Notes: a model not told the origin generated them from the letters alone. Positions 18,101 through 25,480 are shown, counted from the first letter of the stretch. The stretch: 64,000 nucleotides of DNA from Streptomyces shenzhenensis (GCF_003688995.1 NZ_PENI01000011.1:124001-188000), one strand, 5' to 3'. Translations and numbers: made by a program.

Positions 18101-18222
18101 CCCGCGAGGAGGCGGCCGCGGTGGTGGCCGCCGACCCCGAACTGGAGCGGCTGCCCGGACTGCGCACCGCACTGGACGCGCTGCTGGACGAGGAGCGGGA
18201 GCAGTATCTGGAGAAGGGCTGA
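15169..18222 (+). CDS. recG: ATP-dependent DNA helicase RecG interrupted by an intein
   Basis: RecG remodels stalled forks and branched DNA. The precursor is 1017 residues; after removal of the 275-residue intein it is 742, the normal size. An N-terminal wedge domain (RYEERGQLTHL, then LEVTITDGSGRLQLVFFG, an OB fold) precedes the helicase. Walker A is split: GEVGSGK ends at residue 314 and TMVAL resumes at 590. The DEQH box (VVVDEQHRFGVEQR), the motif TATPIPRT, and the C-terminal LHGRMQPDDKD and QLRGRVGRG motifs are intact. ATG at 15169 is the first sensible start; a GTG at 15178 is also possible, and no Shine-Dalgarno is visible. RecG function should depend on intein splicing. Confidence 0.93.
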   Translation: MDLVPALEEPLNQPLKSVLGPATAKVMAEHLGLHSVGDLLHHYPRRYEERGQLTHLADLPMDEHVTVVAQVADARLHSFASAKAARGKGQRLEVTITDGSGRLQLVFFGNGVHKPHKELLPGTRAMFAGKVSVFNRRLQLAHPAYELLRGADDEAAETAESWAGALIPIYPATAKLESWKIGKAMQTVLPGAADAVDPLPESLRAGRGLVSLPEALHKIHRPHTKADIADARARLKWDEAFVLQVALARRRHADAQLPAVPRRPAPDGLLAAFDDRLPFTLTEGQRKVSKEIFDGLATEHPMHRLLQGEVGSGKAQPLDSLVLTPAGFRRMGDVRTGDEVVVPDGEIALIDGVFPQGERDVWRLLLSDGSSVECDDEHLWIVATSGAWQRGQAPEVMTTRAIRQDIVEADGSPKWYLPAATPVDLGDDSGPPHDPYLFGLRLGDGSRRHHLDTRVPDVFKNTSIKNRLAVLQGLMDTGGTVHTDGSGASFRSASPRLAEDVAWLVRSLGGRARIVPERAALDVSVSLPDLYAPFRLTRKAAQVGPRPEDPAFRRGIRAVEYVGRKPVQCISVAHPSRAYVTDNFTVTHNTMVALRAMLAVVDAGGQAAMLAPTEVLAQQHHRSIVEMMGELAEGGMLGGAEQATKVVLLTGSMGAAARRQALLDLVTGEAGIVIGTHALIEDKVQFHDLGLVVVDEQHRFGVEQRDALRGKGKQPPHLLVMTATPIPRTVAMTVFGDLETSVLDQLPAGRSPIASHVVPAADKPHFLARAWERVREEAAGGHQAYVVCPRIGDEEDDPKKGGARKSPEDEAEKRPPLAVLDVAAQLSAGPLRGLKVEVLHGRMQPDDKDAVMRRFTAGETDVLVATTVIEVGVNVPNATAMVIMDADRFGVSQLHQLRGRVGRGSAPGLCLLVTEMPEASAARQRLNAVAATLDGFELSRIDLEQRREGDVLGQAQSGARSSLRVLAVIEDEEIIAEAREEAAAVVAADPELERLPGLRTALDALLDEEREQYLEKG
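16111..16935 (+). mobile_element. Intein (275 aa) in the RecG P-loop, class 3 features, decayed endonuclease
   Basis: The in-frame insertion lies exactly between the Lys and Thr of Walker A (GSGK/T). It starts with Ala (AQPLDSLVLTPAG), so the usual Cys/Ser1 nucleophile is absent. Block B reads SSVECDDEHLWIV, with His378 and Trp380 of the precursor. Block F reads KPVQCISVAHPSRAYVTD, with Cys569. Block G is TVTHN followed by Thr590. Trp in block B, Cys in block F and Thr at +1 are the WCT signature of class 3 inteins. DOD endonuclease remnants are PYLFGLRLGDGS (435-446) and AVLQGLMDTGGTVH (469-482). Only about 22 residues separate them, and the second has Gly where the catalytic Asp should be, so homing is probably lost while splicing residues remain. 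Confidence 0.92.
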
Positions 18223-18283
18223 GACACTGGGATCGCCACCACCCGAGCGCACCCCGTGCCCAGCACCCCGACAAGGACCCGAG

Positions 18284-18871
18284 ATGACCCGCGTGATCGC
18301 CGGCCGGGCCGGCGGACGCCGTCTGGCCGTTCCGCCGGGCAACGGAACCCGCCCCACCTCCGACCGGGCGCGCGAGGGGCTCTTCTCCACCTGGCAGTCC
18401 CTGCTGGGCGGCCCCCTGGACGGCGAACGCGTCCTCGACCTCTACGCGGGTTCGGGCGCCGTCGGCCTGGAGGCGCTGTCCCGCGGCGCCGGCCACACGC
18501 TGCTCGTCGAGGCCGACGCCCGGGCCGCCCGCACGGTCCGCGAGAACGTGCGCACCCTGGGCCTGCCGGGAGCCGAGGTCAGGGCGGGCCGGGCGGAGCA
18601 GATCGTGCGCGCGCCGGCCCCGGCCGAGCCGTACGACATCGTCTTCCTCGATCCCCCGTACGCCGTCTCCGACGACGATCTTCGGGAGATTCTGCTCACA
18701 CTACGCACGGAGGGCTGGCTCACGAAGGAAGCCCTCGTCACCGTGGAGCGCAGCACCAGAGGCGGGGAATTCCACTGGCCGGACGGCTTCGAAGCGCTCC
18801 GGGCCCGTCGCTACGGCGAGGGAACGTTTTGGTACGGTCGCGCCGCCTCTATGTGCAAAGACGCACGATGA
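18284..18871 (+). CDS. rsmD: 16S rRNA (guanine(966)-N(2))-methyltransferase
   Basis: RsmD methylates G966 of 16S rRNA in the 30S subunit. The 195-residue product starts MTRVIAGRAGGRRL. It has the SAM-binding motif VLDLYAGSGAVGLEALSRGA and the catalytic IVFLDPPYAV. The size is normal for the family. Its stop overlaps an in-frame ATG (ATGA) upstream of the preferred coaD start, and rsmD-coaD pairing is a widespread arrangement in bacteria. Confidence 0.95.
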   Translation: MTRVIAGRAGGRRLAVPPGNGTRPTSDRAREGLFSTWQSLLGGPLDGERVLDLYAGSGAVGLEALSRGAGHTLLVEADARAARTVRENVRTLGLPGAEVRAGRAEQIVRAPAPAEPYDIVFLDPPYAVSDDDLREILLTLRTEGWLTKEALVTVERSTRGGEFHWPDGFEALRARRYGEGTFWYGRAASMCKDAR

Positions 18872-18897
18872 CCGGACCGGAGAGCGAGGGATCACAA

Positions 18898-19377
18898 GTG
18901 CGCCGCGCCGTCTGTCCCGGGTCGTTCGACCCCATCACCAACGGACATCTCGACATCATCTCCCGCGCCTCTCGTCTGTACGACGAGGTCTATGTCGCGG
19001 TCATGATCAACAAGTCCAAGAGGGGCCTGTTCGAGATCGACGAGCGGATCGACCTGATCCGCCAGGTCACCGCCGAGTACGGGAACGTACGGGTCGAGTC
19101 CTTCCACGGCCTGCTGGTCGACTTCTGCAAGGAGCGCGACATCCCCGCCATCGTCAAGGGCCTGCGCGCCGTCAGCGACTTCGACTACGAGCTGCAGATG
19201 GCGCAGATGAACAACGGCCTCTCGGGCGTCGAGACTCTCTTCGTCCCCACCAACCCCACCTACAGCTTCCTCTCCTCATCCCTGGTCAAGGAGGTGGCGA
19301 CCTGGGGCGGGGACGTCTCGCACCTGGTGCCGCCGGTGGTCCTGGAGGCCCTCAACAAGCGTCTCCGCAAGGACTGA
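18898..19377 (+). CDS. coaD: Phosphopantetheine adenylyltransferase
   Basis: CoaD transfers AMP from ATP to 4'-phosphopantetheine, the penultimate step of coenzyme A synthesis. The 159-residue product has PGSFDPITNGHLDIISRA with the nucleotidyltransferase TxGH signature, KGLRAVSDFDYELQMAQMN, and YSFLSSSLVKEVA for triphosphate binding. The GTG at 18898 is preceded by GAGCGAGGG and gives the canonical length. An ATG ten codons upstream, overlapping the rsmD stop, is the alternative. Confidence 0.95.
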   Translation: MRRAVCPGSFDPITNGHLDIISRASRLYDEVYVAVMINKSKRGLFEIDERIDLIRQVTAEYGNVRVESFHGLLVDFCKERDIPAIVKGLRAVSDFDYELQMAQMNNGLSGVETLFVPTNPTYSFLSSSLVKEVATWGGDVSHLVPPVVLEALNKRLRKD

Positions 19378-19434
19378 TGGGGCTACAGTCGTCCCGTCCG
19401 TCTCCAACACAGCTGTAGAGAGTGGCGAGCACAG

Positions 19435-20532
19435 GTGGACGTGCAGAACAAGCTCGACGAGATCGTGGCCGCGGTCTCCAGCGCCCGGGCCATGCCCATG
19501 TCGGCGTCGTGCGTGGTCAACCGCGCCGACCTGCTCGCGATGCTCGAAGAGGTGCGCCAGGCCCTGCCCGGCTCCCTCGCCCAGGCCCAGGAGCTGATCG
19601 GCGGCCGTGAGCAGATGGTCGAGCAGGCCCGCCAGCAGGCCGAGCAGATCATCCAGAGCGCGCACGCCGAGCGCGGCTCGCTGGTCTCCGACACCGAGGT
19701 CGCCCGCCGCTCCCAGTCCGAGGCGGATCGGATCCTCGGCGAGGCCCGCCAGGAGGCGGAGGAGGTCCGGGCCGAGGCCGACGACTACGTGGACTCCAAG
19801 CTCGCCAACTTCGAGGTCGTGCTCACCAAGACCCTCGGCTCCGTCGGCCGTGGCCGCGAGAAGCTGCTGGGCACGGGCCCCGGCCTGGACGCGGACGGCT
19901 ACGCGGACGAGGACGCCCCCGAGCGCAGCCAGGATCCGGAGACCCTGCGGCGCACCGCCGACGAGTACGTGGACGCCAAGCTGGGCGCCTTCGAGGCGGT
20001 CCTGGCCAAGACCCTGGAGGCCGTCGGCCGCGGCCGGCAGAAGCTGCACGGCCGGATCGCCTCCGACGACCTCGGCGCCCTCGCCGACGACACCACGACC
20101 TACCAGCACTCCAGCGACGCAGACTACCTCGCCGACCTCGCGGCCCTGGCCGAGGCCCCGGCCCAGCGGTCGGCCCAGCAGCAGCCCGCACCGCAGCAGC
20201 CCGCCGCCGGATACGAGCCGCAGCCCGCCTACGGCTACCAGCAGCAGCCCGACCCGTACGCCGGCTTCCCGCAGCAGCAGAGCTACGCCCAGCAGGACCC
20301 GTACGGCTACCAGCAGAGCGACCCGTACGCCGCCGGCTACGCCCCGGCCGCGGACCCCGCCTTCCAGGGCCAGGGCTACGACGTCCAGCAGGCCGGCTAC
20401 GACCAGGCCCAGGGCGCCGAGGCCCGGCAGCCGGCCCAGCCGGGCTACGCCCTCGACGAGACCAGCCTCTTCGACACCAGCATGATCAGCGCCGAGCAGC
20501 TGCGGGCGTACGAACAGGGCCGGGGCCTGTAG
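19435..20532 (+). CDS. Coiled-coil protein with duplicated module and Q/Y/P-rich tail
   Basis: The product has 365 residues. Residues 1-115 are heptad-rich (EQMVEQARQQAEQIIQSA). A 30-residue module beginning near DDYVDSKLANFEVVLTKTL (115-144) recurs 60 residues later as DEYVDAKLGAFEAVLAKTL (175-204), each ending VGRGR(E/Q)KL. From about residue 235 the tail is Gln/Tyr/Pro-rich (YGYQQ, DPYAG). The start is GTG, though no strong ribosome site precedes it. Relatives are variously labelled as DivIVA-like or ATP-synthase-b-like because of the coiled coil; I would not adopt either. A structural or polar-growth role is only a guess. It precedes the yceD-rpmF-rnc group. Confidence 0.75.
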   Translation: MDVQNKLDEIVAAVSSARAMPMSASCVVNRADLLAMLEEVRQALPGSLAQAQELIGGREQMVEQARQQAEQIIQSAHAERGSLVSDTEVARRSQSEADRILGEARQEAEEVRAEADDYVDSKLANFEVVLTKTLGSVGRGREKLLGTGPGLDADGYADEDAPERSQDPETLRRTADEYVDAKLGAFEAVLAKTLEAVGRGRQKLHGRIASDDLGALADDTTTYQHSSDADYLADLAALAEAPAQRSAQQQPAPQQPAAGYEPQPAYGYQQQPDPYAGFPQQQSYAQQDPYGYQQSDPYAAGYAPAADPAFQGQGYDVQQAGYDQAQGAEARQPAQPGYALDETSLFDTSMISAEQLRAYEQGRGL

Positions 20533-20665
20533 CGGAGCAGCGGATTGGGCCGTGAGCGAAAGGTCCAGTATCCTGGCTCTTCGGTCGCGCCCACAGCCGC
20601 GATCAGCGCTGCCCCGGAACACCGCCGGGTGGCGTCCCTCTGAGTTCAGAAGACCGAAAGCAGGA

Positions 20666-21319
20666 ATGGCCGCCAACGCCCGCCTCGACCACCGCAACCC
20701 GTTCGTGTTCGACACACACGAGCTGGGGCGGCGTCCCGGCGCGCTCCAGCGGCTGACCCGCACGGTCGACGCCCCCAAGGACTTCGGTCTGCAGGGGGTC
20801 GTCGAGGTGCCGGAAGGCGCCCCGGTGGAGCTCGAACTCCGACTTGAGTCGGTCATGGAAGGGGTGCTCGTCACAGGCACCGCCCGTGCCACCGCCCAGG
20901 GGGAGTGCGTAAGGTGTCTGGAGCCGGTCGAGCTGCCGCTCGAAGCGGACTTCCAGGAGATGTTCTCGTACCCTGACGCCGACGACCGGGGCCGCGTGAT
21001 CGCGGAACCGGGCGACGACGCCGAGGACGACGAGGACAGGCTCTTCATCGAGGACGGACTCTTCGACCTCGAACCCGTGCTGCGCGATGCGGTGGTGCTC
21101 GCACTGCCGATGCAGCCGGTGTGCCGGGACGACTGTCCGGGCCTGTGCTCCGAGTGCGGAGCGCGGCTCGCGGACGACCCGGACCACCACCACGCCGCCG
21201 TCGACATCCGGTGGGCGGCTTTGCAGGGACTCGCCGACACCATGACGGACGGCGAGAAGGACGAGATGGGCGGCGACGTGCCTCGATCAGCACGCGCCGA
21301 CGAGAAGCAGGAGAAGTAG
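20666..21319 (+). CDS. YceD-family (DUF177) protein
   Basis: The 217-residue product belongs to the YceD/DUF177 family, almost always encoded just upstream of rpmF and in plants linked to 23S rRNA accumulation. ARATAQGECVRCLEPVELPL and the signature PVCRDDCPGLCSECGARL contain paired cysteines that may bind metal. A long acidic stretch (AEDDEDRLFIEDG) separates them. I chose the ATG at 20666 because it follows AAGCAGGA and starts at the conserved NPFVFDTHELGRRPG region. The next gene begins two bases after the stop. Confidence 0.9.
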   Translation: MAANARLDHRNPFVFDTHELGRRPGALQRLTRTVDAPKDFGLQGVVEVPEGAPVELELRLESVMEGVLVTGTARATAQGECVRCLEPVELPLEADFQEMFSYPDADDRGRVIAEPGDDAEDDEDRLFIEDGLFDLEPVLRDAVVLALPMQPVCRDDCPGLCSECGARLADDPDHHHAAVDIRWAALQGLADTMTDGEKDEMGGDVPRSARADEKQEK

Positions 21320-21321
21320 CC

Positions 21322-21495
21322 GTGGCTGTTCCGAAGCGGAAGATGTCGCGCAGCAACACGCGCCACCGCCGGTCGCAGTGGAAGGCTGCGGTCCCCACCC
21401 TGGTTGCGTGCGAGCGCTGCCACGAGCCCAAGCTGCAGCACATCGCGTGCCCGTCATGCGGCACCTACAACAAGCGCCAGGTCCTCGAGGTCTGA
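21322..21495 (+). CDS. rpmF: 50S ribosomal protein L32, zinc-binding (C+) form
   Basis: The 57-residue L32 protein reads MAVPKRKMSRSNTRHRRSQW, then has two CxxC pairs, VACERC (C30/C33) and ACPSC (C43/C46), forming a zinc ribbon. The GTG start is two bases after the yceD stop, within a GAGAAG-rich sequence that serves as the ribosome site. It is followed 19 bases later by rnc. Confidence 0.97.
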   Translation: MAVPKRKMSRSNTRHRRSQWKAAVPTLVACERCHEPKLQHIACPSCGTYNKRQVLEV

Positions 21496-21514
21496 GCGGC
21501 TGGTGAGAGGCACT

Positions 21515-22354
21515 GTGTCCACGCCGAAGAAGAACTCTTCCCGCGCGAGCGGAAGCGGACCAGCGGACAACACGGCCTCGTCCCACACGCTTCTGGAAGG
21601 GCGGCTCGGTTACAAGCTCGAGTCCGCCCTTCTGGTGCGAGCGCTGACCCACCGTTCCTACGCGTACGAGAACGGCGGTCTGCCGACGAACGAGCGGCTG
21701 GAGTTCCTCGGGGACTCCGTCCTCGGCCTCGTCGTCACGGACACGCTGTACCGCATCCACCCCGACCTGCCCGAGGGCCAGCTGGCCAAGCTGCGGGCCG
21801 CGGTGGTGAACTCGCGCGCGCTCGCGGAGGTGGGCCGGGGTCTCGAACTGGGCTCCTTCATCCGGCTCGGCCGCGGTGAAGAGGGCACGGGCGGCCGGGA
21901 CAAGGCATCCATCCTCGCCGACACCCTCGAAGCGGTGATCGGCGCGGTCTATCTCGATCAGGGCCTCGACGCGGCGTCCGAGCTGGTGCACCGGCTCTTC
22001 GACCCGCTGATCGAGAAGTCCTCGAACCTCGGAGCCGGCCTGGACTGGAAGACCAGCCTCCAGGAGCTCACCGCGATGGAGGGACTCGGCGTGCCCGAGT
22101 ACCTGGTCACGGAGACCGGACCCGACCACGAGAAGACCTTCACTGCTGCCGCCCGCGTCGGAGGCGTCTCGTACGGCACCGGCACCGGCCGCAGCAAGAA
22201 GGAGGCGGAACAGCAGGCCGCCGAGTCCGCCTGGCGGTCCATCCGGGCCGCGGCGGACGAGCGCGCCAAGACGGGGCAGGGCGCCGAGGAGGCCGTCGGC
22301 GCGGCCGAAGAGGCCACCGGCGACGACCCCGACGCGACGGCCGCATCCGCCTGA
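21515..22354 (+). CDS. rnc: Ribonuclease III
   Basis: This double-strand-specific endoribonuclease processes rRNA precursors and some mRNAs; in S. coelicolor it is also known as AbsB, a global regulator of antibiotic production. The 279-residue product has the catalytic signature NERLEFLGDSVLG and a second metal-binding Glu region (DTLEAVIGAVYLDQG). A double-stranded RNA-binding domain runs from about DWKTSLQELTAMEG to KKEAEQQAAESAW. The C-terminal 30 residues are acidic and Ala-rich. GTG at 21515 follows GAGAGG. A GTG four codons upstream is an alternative. Confidence 0.95.
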   Translation: MSTPKKNSSRASGSGPADNTASSHTLLEGRLGYKLESALLVRALTHRSYAYENGGLPTNERLEFLGDSVLGLVVTDTLYRIHPDLPEGQLAKLRAAVVNSRALAEVGRGLELGSFIRLGRGEEGTGGRDKASILADTLEAVIGAVYLDQGLDAASELVHRLFDPLIEKSSNLGAGLDWKTSLQELTAMEGLGVPEYLVTETGPDHEKTFTAAARVGGVSYGTGTGRSKKEAEQQAAESAWRSIRAAADERAKTGQGAEEAVGAAEEATGDDPDATAASA

Positions 22355-22373
22355 CCATCACGCACATCCGAAC

Positions 22374-22402
22374 CGCCCGCCCCCTCCGACGGGGGGCGGG
22401 CG
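22374..22402 (+). terminator. Hairpin after rnc
   Basis: CGCCCGCCCCC (22374-22384) pairs perfectly with 22392-22402 around a 7-base loop. It lies 20 bases after the rnc stop and 35 before mutM. It has no T-run. Confidence 0.7.
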
Positions 22403-22436
22403 CTCGGCTTCCCACACGGTCCGTCACGGGGGTCCC

Positions 22437-23297
22437 ATGCCCGAGTTGCCCGAGGTCGAGGTCGTACGCCGGGGCCTGGAGCGGTGGGTCGCGCACCGCA
22501 CCGTCGCCGAGGCCGAGGTGCTGCACCCGCGTGCCGTACGGCGGCACATGGCCGGCGCCGACGACTTCACGCACCGCCTCAAGGGCCACCGCGTCGGCGT
22601 TCCCGGCCGCCGGGGCAAGTACCTGTGGCTGCCGCTGGAGGACACGGACCAGTCGGTCCTCGCCCACCTCGGGATGAGCGGTCAGCTGCTGGTCCAGCCG
22701 CACGAGGCGCCGGACGAGAAGCACCTCAGAATCCGCGTGCGGTTCGCCGACGACCTGGGCACGGAGCTGCGCTTCGTCGACCAGCGCACCTTCGGCGGGC
22801 TGTCCTTGCACCCCAACACGCCCGACGGGCTGCCCGACGCCATCGCGCACATCGCCCGTGACCCGCTCGATCCGCTCTTCGACGACGAGGCCTTCCACCA
22901 GGCGCTGCGCCGGAAGCGGACCACCATCAAACGGGCCCTGCTGGACCAGTCGTTGATCAGTGGCGTCGGCAACATCTACGCGGACGAGGCCCTGTGGCGG
23001 GCACGGATCCACTACGAGCGTCCCACCGCGCACTTCACCCGGCCGGGCACGGCCGGGCTGCTGGGCCATGTGCGGGACGTGCTGACCGCGGCCCTCGCCG
23101 TCGGCGGCACCAGCTTCGACAGCCTGTACGTCAATGTGAACGGCGAATCGGGTTACTTCGACCGGTCCCTGGACGCGTACGGGCGCGAGGGGCTGCCGTG
23201 CCGGCGCTGCGGCACGCCCGTGCGCCGCCGCTCGTGGATGAACAGGTCCAGTTACTTCTGCCCGAAGTGCCAGCGCCCGCCGCGCGTCACGCGGTAG
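22437..23297 (+). CDS. mutM: Formamidopyrimidine-DNA glycosylase
   Basis: MutM (Fpg) removes 8-oxoguanine and formamidopyrimidines and nicks the resulting abasic site. The 286-residue product starts MPELPEVEVVRRGL, where Pro2 is the catalytic nucleophile and Glu3 assists. The helix-two-turn-helix region reads SLISGVGNIYADEALWRA. A C-terminal zinc finger is seen as CRRCG then CPKC. The last 11 bases overlap the convergent HxlR gene. Confidence 0.96.
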   Translation: MPELPEVEVVRRGLERWVAHRTVAEAEVLHPRAVRRHMAGADDFTHRLKGHRVGVPGRRGKYLWLPLEDTDQSVLAHLGMSGQLLVQPHEAPDEKHLRIRVRFADDLGTELRFVDQRTFGGLSLHPNTPDGLPDAIAHIARDPLDPLFDDEAFHQALRRKRTTIKRALLDQSLISGVGNIYADEALWRARIHYERPTAHFTRPGTAGLLGHVRDVLTAALAVGGTSFDSLYVNVNGESGYFDRSLDAYGREGLPCRRCGTPVRRRSWMNRSSYFCPKCQRPPRVTR

Positions 23298-23688
23298 CGG
23301 TGCGGGTGTCGTAGACCGTGCGGGCGGTCAGGACGTCGTCCATGGCGCCCTCCACGCAGTGGATGAGGGCCAGCAGGCGCTCGGCGACCGCGTGACCCAG
23401 GGGCGTCAGCTCGTAGTCCACGCGGGGCGGGTTCGTCGGCTGGGCCTCGCGGTGCACCAGGCCGTCGCGCTCCAGGGCGTGCAGTGTCTGGGACAGCATC
23501 TTCTCGCTCACGCCGTCGACACGGCGGCGCAGTTCGTTGAAGCGGTACGAGCCCTCGTGCAGGGCACCCAGGGTGAGCGCGCCCCAGCGGCCCGTGACGT
23601 GCTCCAGCGTGCCGCGCGACGGGCAGGCCCTGGCGAACACGTCGTAGGGGAGGTGCTGCTCCTCCGGGCGTTCCTGGGTCGCGGTCAT
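23287..23688 (-). CDS. HxlR-family transcriptional regulator
   Basis: The 133-residue product is a winged helix-turn-helix protein of the HxlR type. It has an N-terminal Cys (ARACPSRGTLEHVTGRWGAL), the recognition region SEKMLSQTLHALERDGLVHR, and a wing PPRVDYELTPLGHAVAERL. HxlR proteins often sense electrophiles or redox state through the N-terminal Cys. I chose the inner ATG (MTATQERPEE). The upstream inverted repeat at 23711-23748 is a good candidate for autoregulation. No obvious divergent partner gene is present. Confidence 0.88.
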   Translation of the reverse strand: MTATQERPEEQHLPYDVFARACPSRGTLEHVTGRWGALTLGALHEGSYRFNELRRRVDGVSEKMLSQTLHALERDGLVHREAQPTNPPRVDYELTPLGHAVAERLLALIHCVEGAMDDVLTARTVYDTRTATA

Positions 23689-23710
23689 GACACAAGCGTA
23701 CGCGAGCACA

Positions 23711-23748
23711 GCGCTAACCGATAGGTTGCACTAACCATGAGTTAGCGC
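23711..23748. promoter_or_regulatory. Inverted-repeat operator candidate upstream of the HxlR gene
   Basis: GCGCTAAC (23711-23718) and GTTAGCGC (23741-23748) are perfect inverted arms 22 bases apart. Between them lies the near-palindrome GGTTGCACTAACC. On the minus strand the hexamer GGTTAG appears twice. The site is 23 bases upstream of the HxlR ATG, where autoregulatory operators of this family normally lie. Confidence 0.55.
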
Positions 23749-23761
23749 ACCGAGGGTCGGG

Positions 23762-24811
23762 TCAGTAACCGAAGTCCTGCGTCCACCAGGGGCCGCCGGA
23801 CGCGAAGTGCACGCCGACGCCCAAGGTCTTGAAGTCGCAGTTCAGGATGTTGGCCCGGTGTCCCGGGCTGTCCATCCAGGCCGCCATCACGGCGGCCGCG
23901 TCGGCCTGGCCCCGGGCTATGTTCTCGCCGCCGAGGCCGGTGATGCCCGCCTCGGTCGCCCGGTCCCAGGGGGACGCCCCGTCCGGGTCGGTGTGGTCGA
24001 AGAAGTCGCGCGCGGCCATGTCCTCGCTGAAGGCCTCGGCCAGCCGGGTCAGCGCGCCGTTCGCCGTCAGGGCGCTGCACCCCTCCTTCGCCCGTTCCTC
24101 GTTGACCAGCCGCAGCACCGCCGCCTCGGCGGCGGCCTGCGCGGAGACCGTGGTCGGCGCGGACGTCCGCTCAGTCGGCTCCGGGGCGGCCGGCGCCGAC
24201 GGCGTCTCGGCCGGTGGCTTCGTGGGCGTGGCGGTGGCCGCCGGCTTCGTCGGCGCCGTCCGGGACGGCGCGGGCGCCGACGAGGCCGGGGCGGACGGTG
24301 CCGCAGAGGTCGACCGGGGGGCGCCGGGGAGACCGGCCGAGCCGCTGTCGCGCCCGGGCTCGCCGCCGCCGGTGGCACCGGTGGTGCCGCCCTGCTCGGT
24401 GGCCGTGTTGCTCGGCACCCCGTCGGCCTGCACGCTGTCGCTGTCGCCGGTGCCGCCGGTCCGGTAGTTGCCCAGGCCGGGCACCACGCCCGTGGCCACC
24501 GCGACCGTGCCGAGGGCGACGGCGGCGGAGACGCCGAGCAGACTCGAGCGCACGGGCGTCGAGGCCTTCTTCTTCCGCCGGTGCCCCGGCTCACGCGGCG
24601 CGTCGTCGTCCACGGGGGCGAACTCCCCCACGAAGAAGCCGCCGCCGTCCGGCCCGGGCCGCTCCTCCGTCGCGTACAGGTACGCCGTGCTCCTCGCGTC
24701 GGCCTCGGCGTACGTCCCCGGGTTCAGATAGGGCGCGGTGCCCATCGGAGTGATGCCCGCGGCGCGACCCGTGGCGGCGCGGCCGGCGGCGGCGCGTCGG
24801 TGGCGTCCCAT
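23762..24811 (-). CDS. CAP-domain (SCP/PR1, YkwD-like) protein, membrane-anchored
   Basis: The product has 349 residues. A cytoplasmic Arg/Gly-rich N-terminus ends in RRKKK, followed by one membrane segment (SLLGVSAAVALGTVAVATGVV, about residues 90-110). A long Ser/Pro/Thr/Ala linker (about 125-220) leads to a C-terminal CAP domain with LRLVNEERAKEGCSALTAN, FDHTDPDGASPWDRA, GENIARGQ and the signature SPGHRANILNCDF. It should be displayed outside the cell on a flexible stalk. Bacterial CAP proteins have no settled biochemical function. A 22-bp palindrome lies in its upstream region. Confidence 0.88.
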   Translation of the reverse strand: MGRHRRAAAGRAATGRAAGITPMGTAPYLNPGTYAEADARSTAYLYATEERPGPDGGGFFVGEFAPVDDDAPREPGHRRKKKASTPVRSSLLGVSAAVALGTVAVATGVVPGLGNYRTGGTGDSDSVQADGVPSNTATEQGGTTGATGGGEPGRDSGSAGLPGAPRSTSAAPSAPASSAPAPSRTAPTKPAATATPTKPPAETPSAPAAPEPTERTSAPTTVSAQAAAEAAVLRLVNEERAKEGCSALTANGALTRLAEAFSEDMAARDFFDHTDPDGASPWDRATEAGITGLGGENIARGQADAAAVMAAWMDSPGHRANILNCDFKTLGVGVHFASGGPWWTQDFGY

Positions 24812-24869
24812 GTCCTGGCCTTCCTCGGTCTCGCGGTCGACCCCCCCATGCGATTCCGTGGGTCAACCC

Positions 24870-24891
24870 AACTCACTCGATCGAGTGAGTT
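24870..24891. promoter_or_regulatory. Perfect 22-bp palindrome between divergent genes
   Basis: The left arm AACTCACTCGA (24870-24880) is followed immediately by its exact reverse complement (24881-24891), with no spacer. It lies between the divergent CAP-domain gene and acylphosphatase gene, 58 bases before the first and 89 before the second. A TTGGGTTGACC sequence on the minus strand adjoins it. The form suggests a dimeric repressor site. Confidence 0.6.
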
Positions 24892-24980
24892 TCATATGAG
24901 ATTCATTTGGGTCGGGACGGTACCGCATGACGCCTGGGGAGGAAGTGCCCCAAGGGACATTGGCCGGTTAGGTTGCAGCC

Positions 24981-25262
24981 ATGAGCGAGGAAGTGCGACT
25001 GGTCGCCTGGGTGCGCGGACATGTCCAAGGAGTGGGTTTTCGCTGGTTCACGCGCGCCAAGGCGCTGGAGATCGGTGGCCTGAGTGGCTTTGCTCTCAAT
25101 CTCGGGGACGGGCGTGTCCAGGTGGTCGCCGAGGGCCCCCGGGAAGGCTGCGAAGGGCTCCTCGACTGGTTGCAGGGCGACGACACGCCCGGGCGGGTGG
25201 ACGGCGTCACCGAGATATGGGACACACCTCGCGGGGGTTATGAGGGATTCGCCGTACGCTGA
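24981..25262 (+). CDS. acyP: Acylphosphatase
   Basis: This small enzyme hydrolyses acyl phosphates. The 93-residue product has GHVQGVGFRWFTRAKALE, with the phosphate-binding loop and catalytic Arg21, and the water-orienting Asn40 in FALNLGDGRVQV. Length and both active residues are canonical. The ATG has a modest upstream AGGTTGCAGCC. From memory, it lies just upstream of smc in S. coelicolor as well. Confidence 0.95.
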   Translation: MSEEVRLVAWVRGHVQGVGFRWFTRAKALEIGGLSGFALNLGDGRVQVVAEGPREGCEGLLDWLQGDDTPGRVDGVTEIWDTPRGGYEGFAVR

Positions 25263-25480
25263 CCCCCGGCCGGCGAGGCACCGCGGGCCGAAGCGGAGGG
25301 ACCTGCCACCGGCACCTGCCCACGGCAGAAATGACCTGGTGGTTGCCAAGAACCGCAGGGCGTGGCAGGCTCCCGGGCAAGCGATGATCGTCACGCCCCG
25401 AGGCCCCGCAGGAGCCGCAGCGCAGCCCGTCCTCCGGCCGCGCGCCCCCGGGATGCCCGCCAATACGGGGCGTGATCGTG

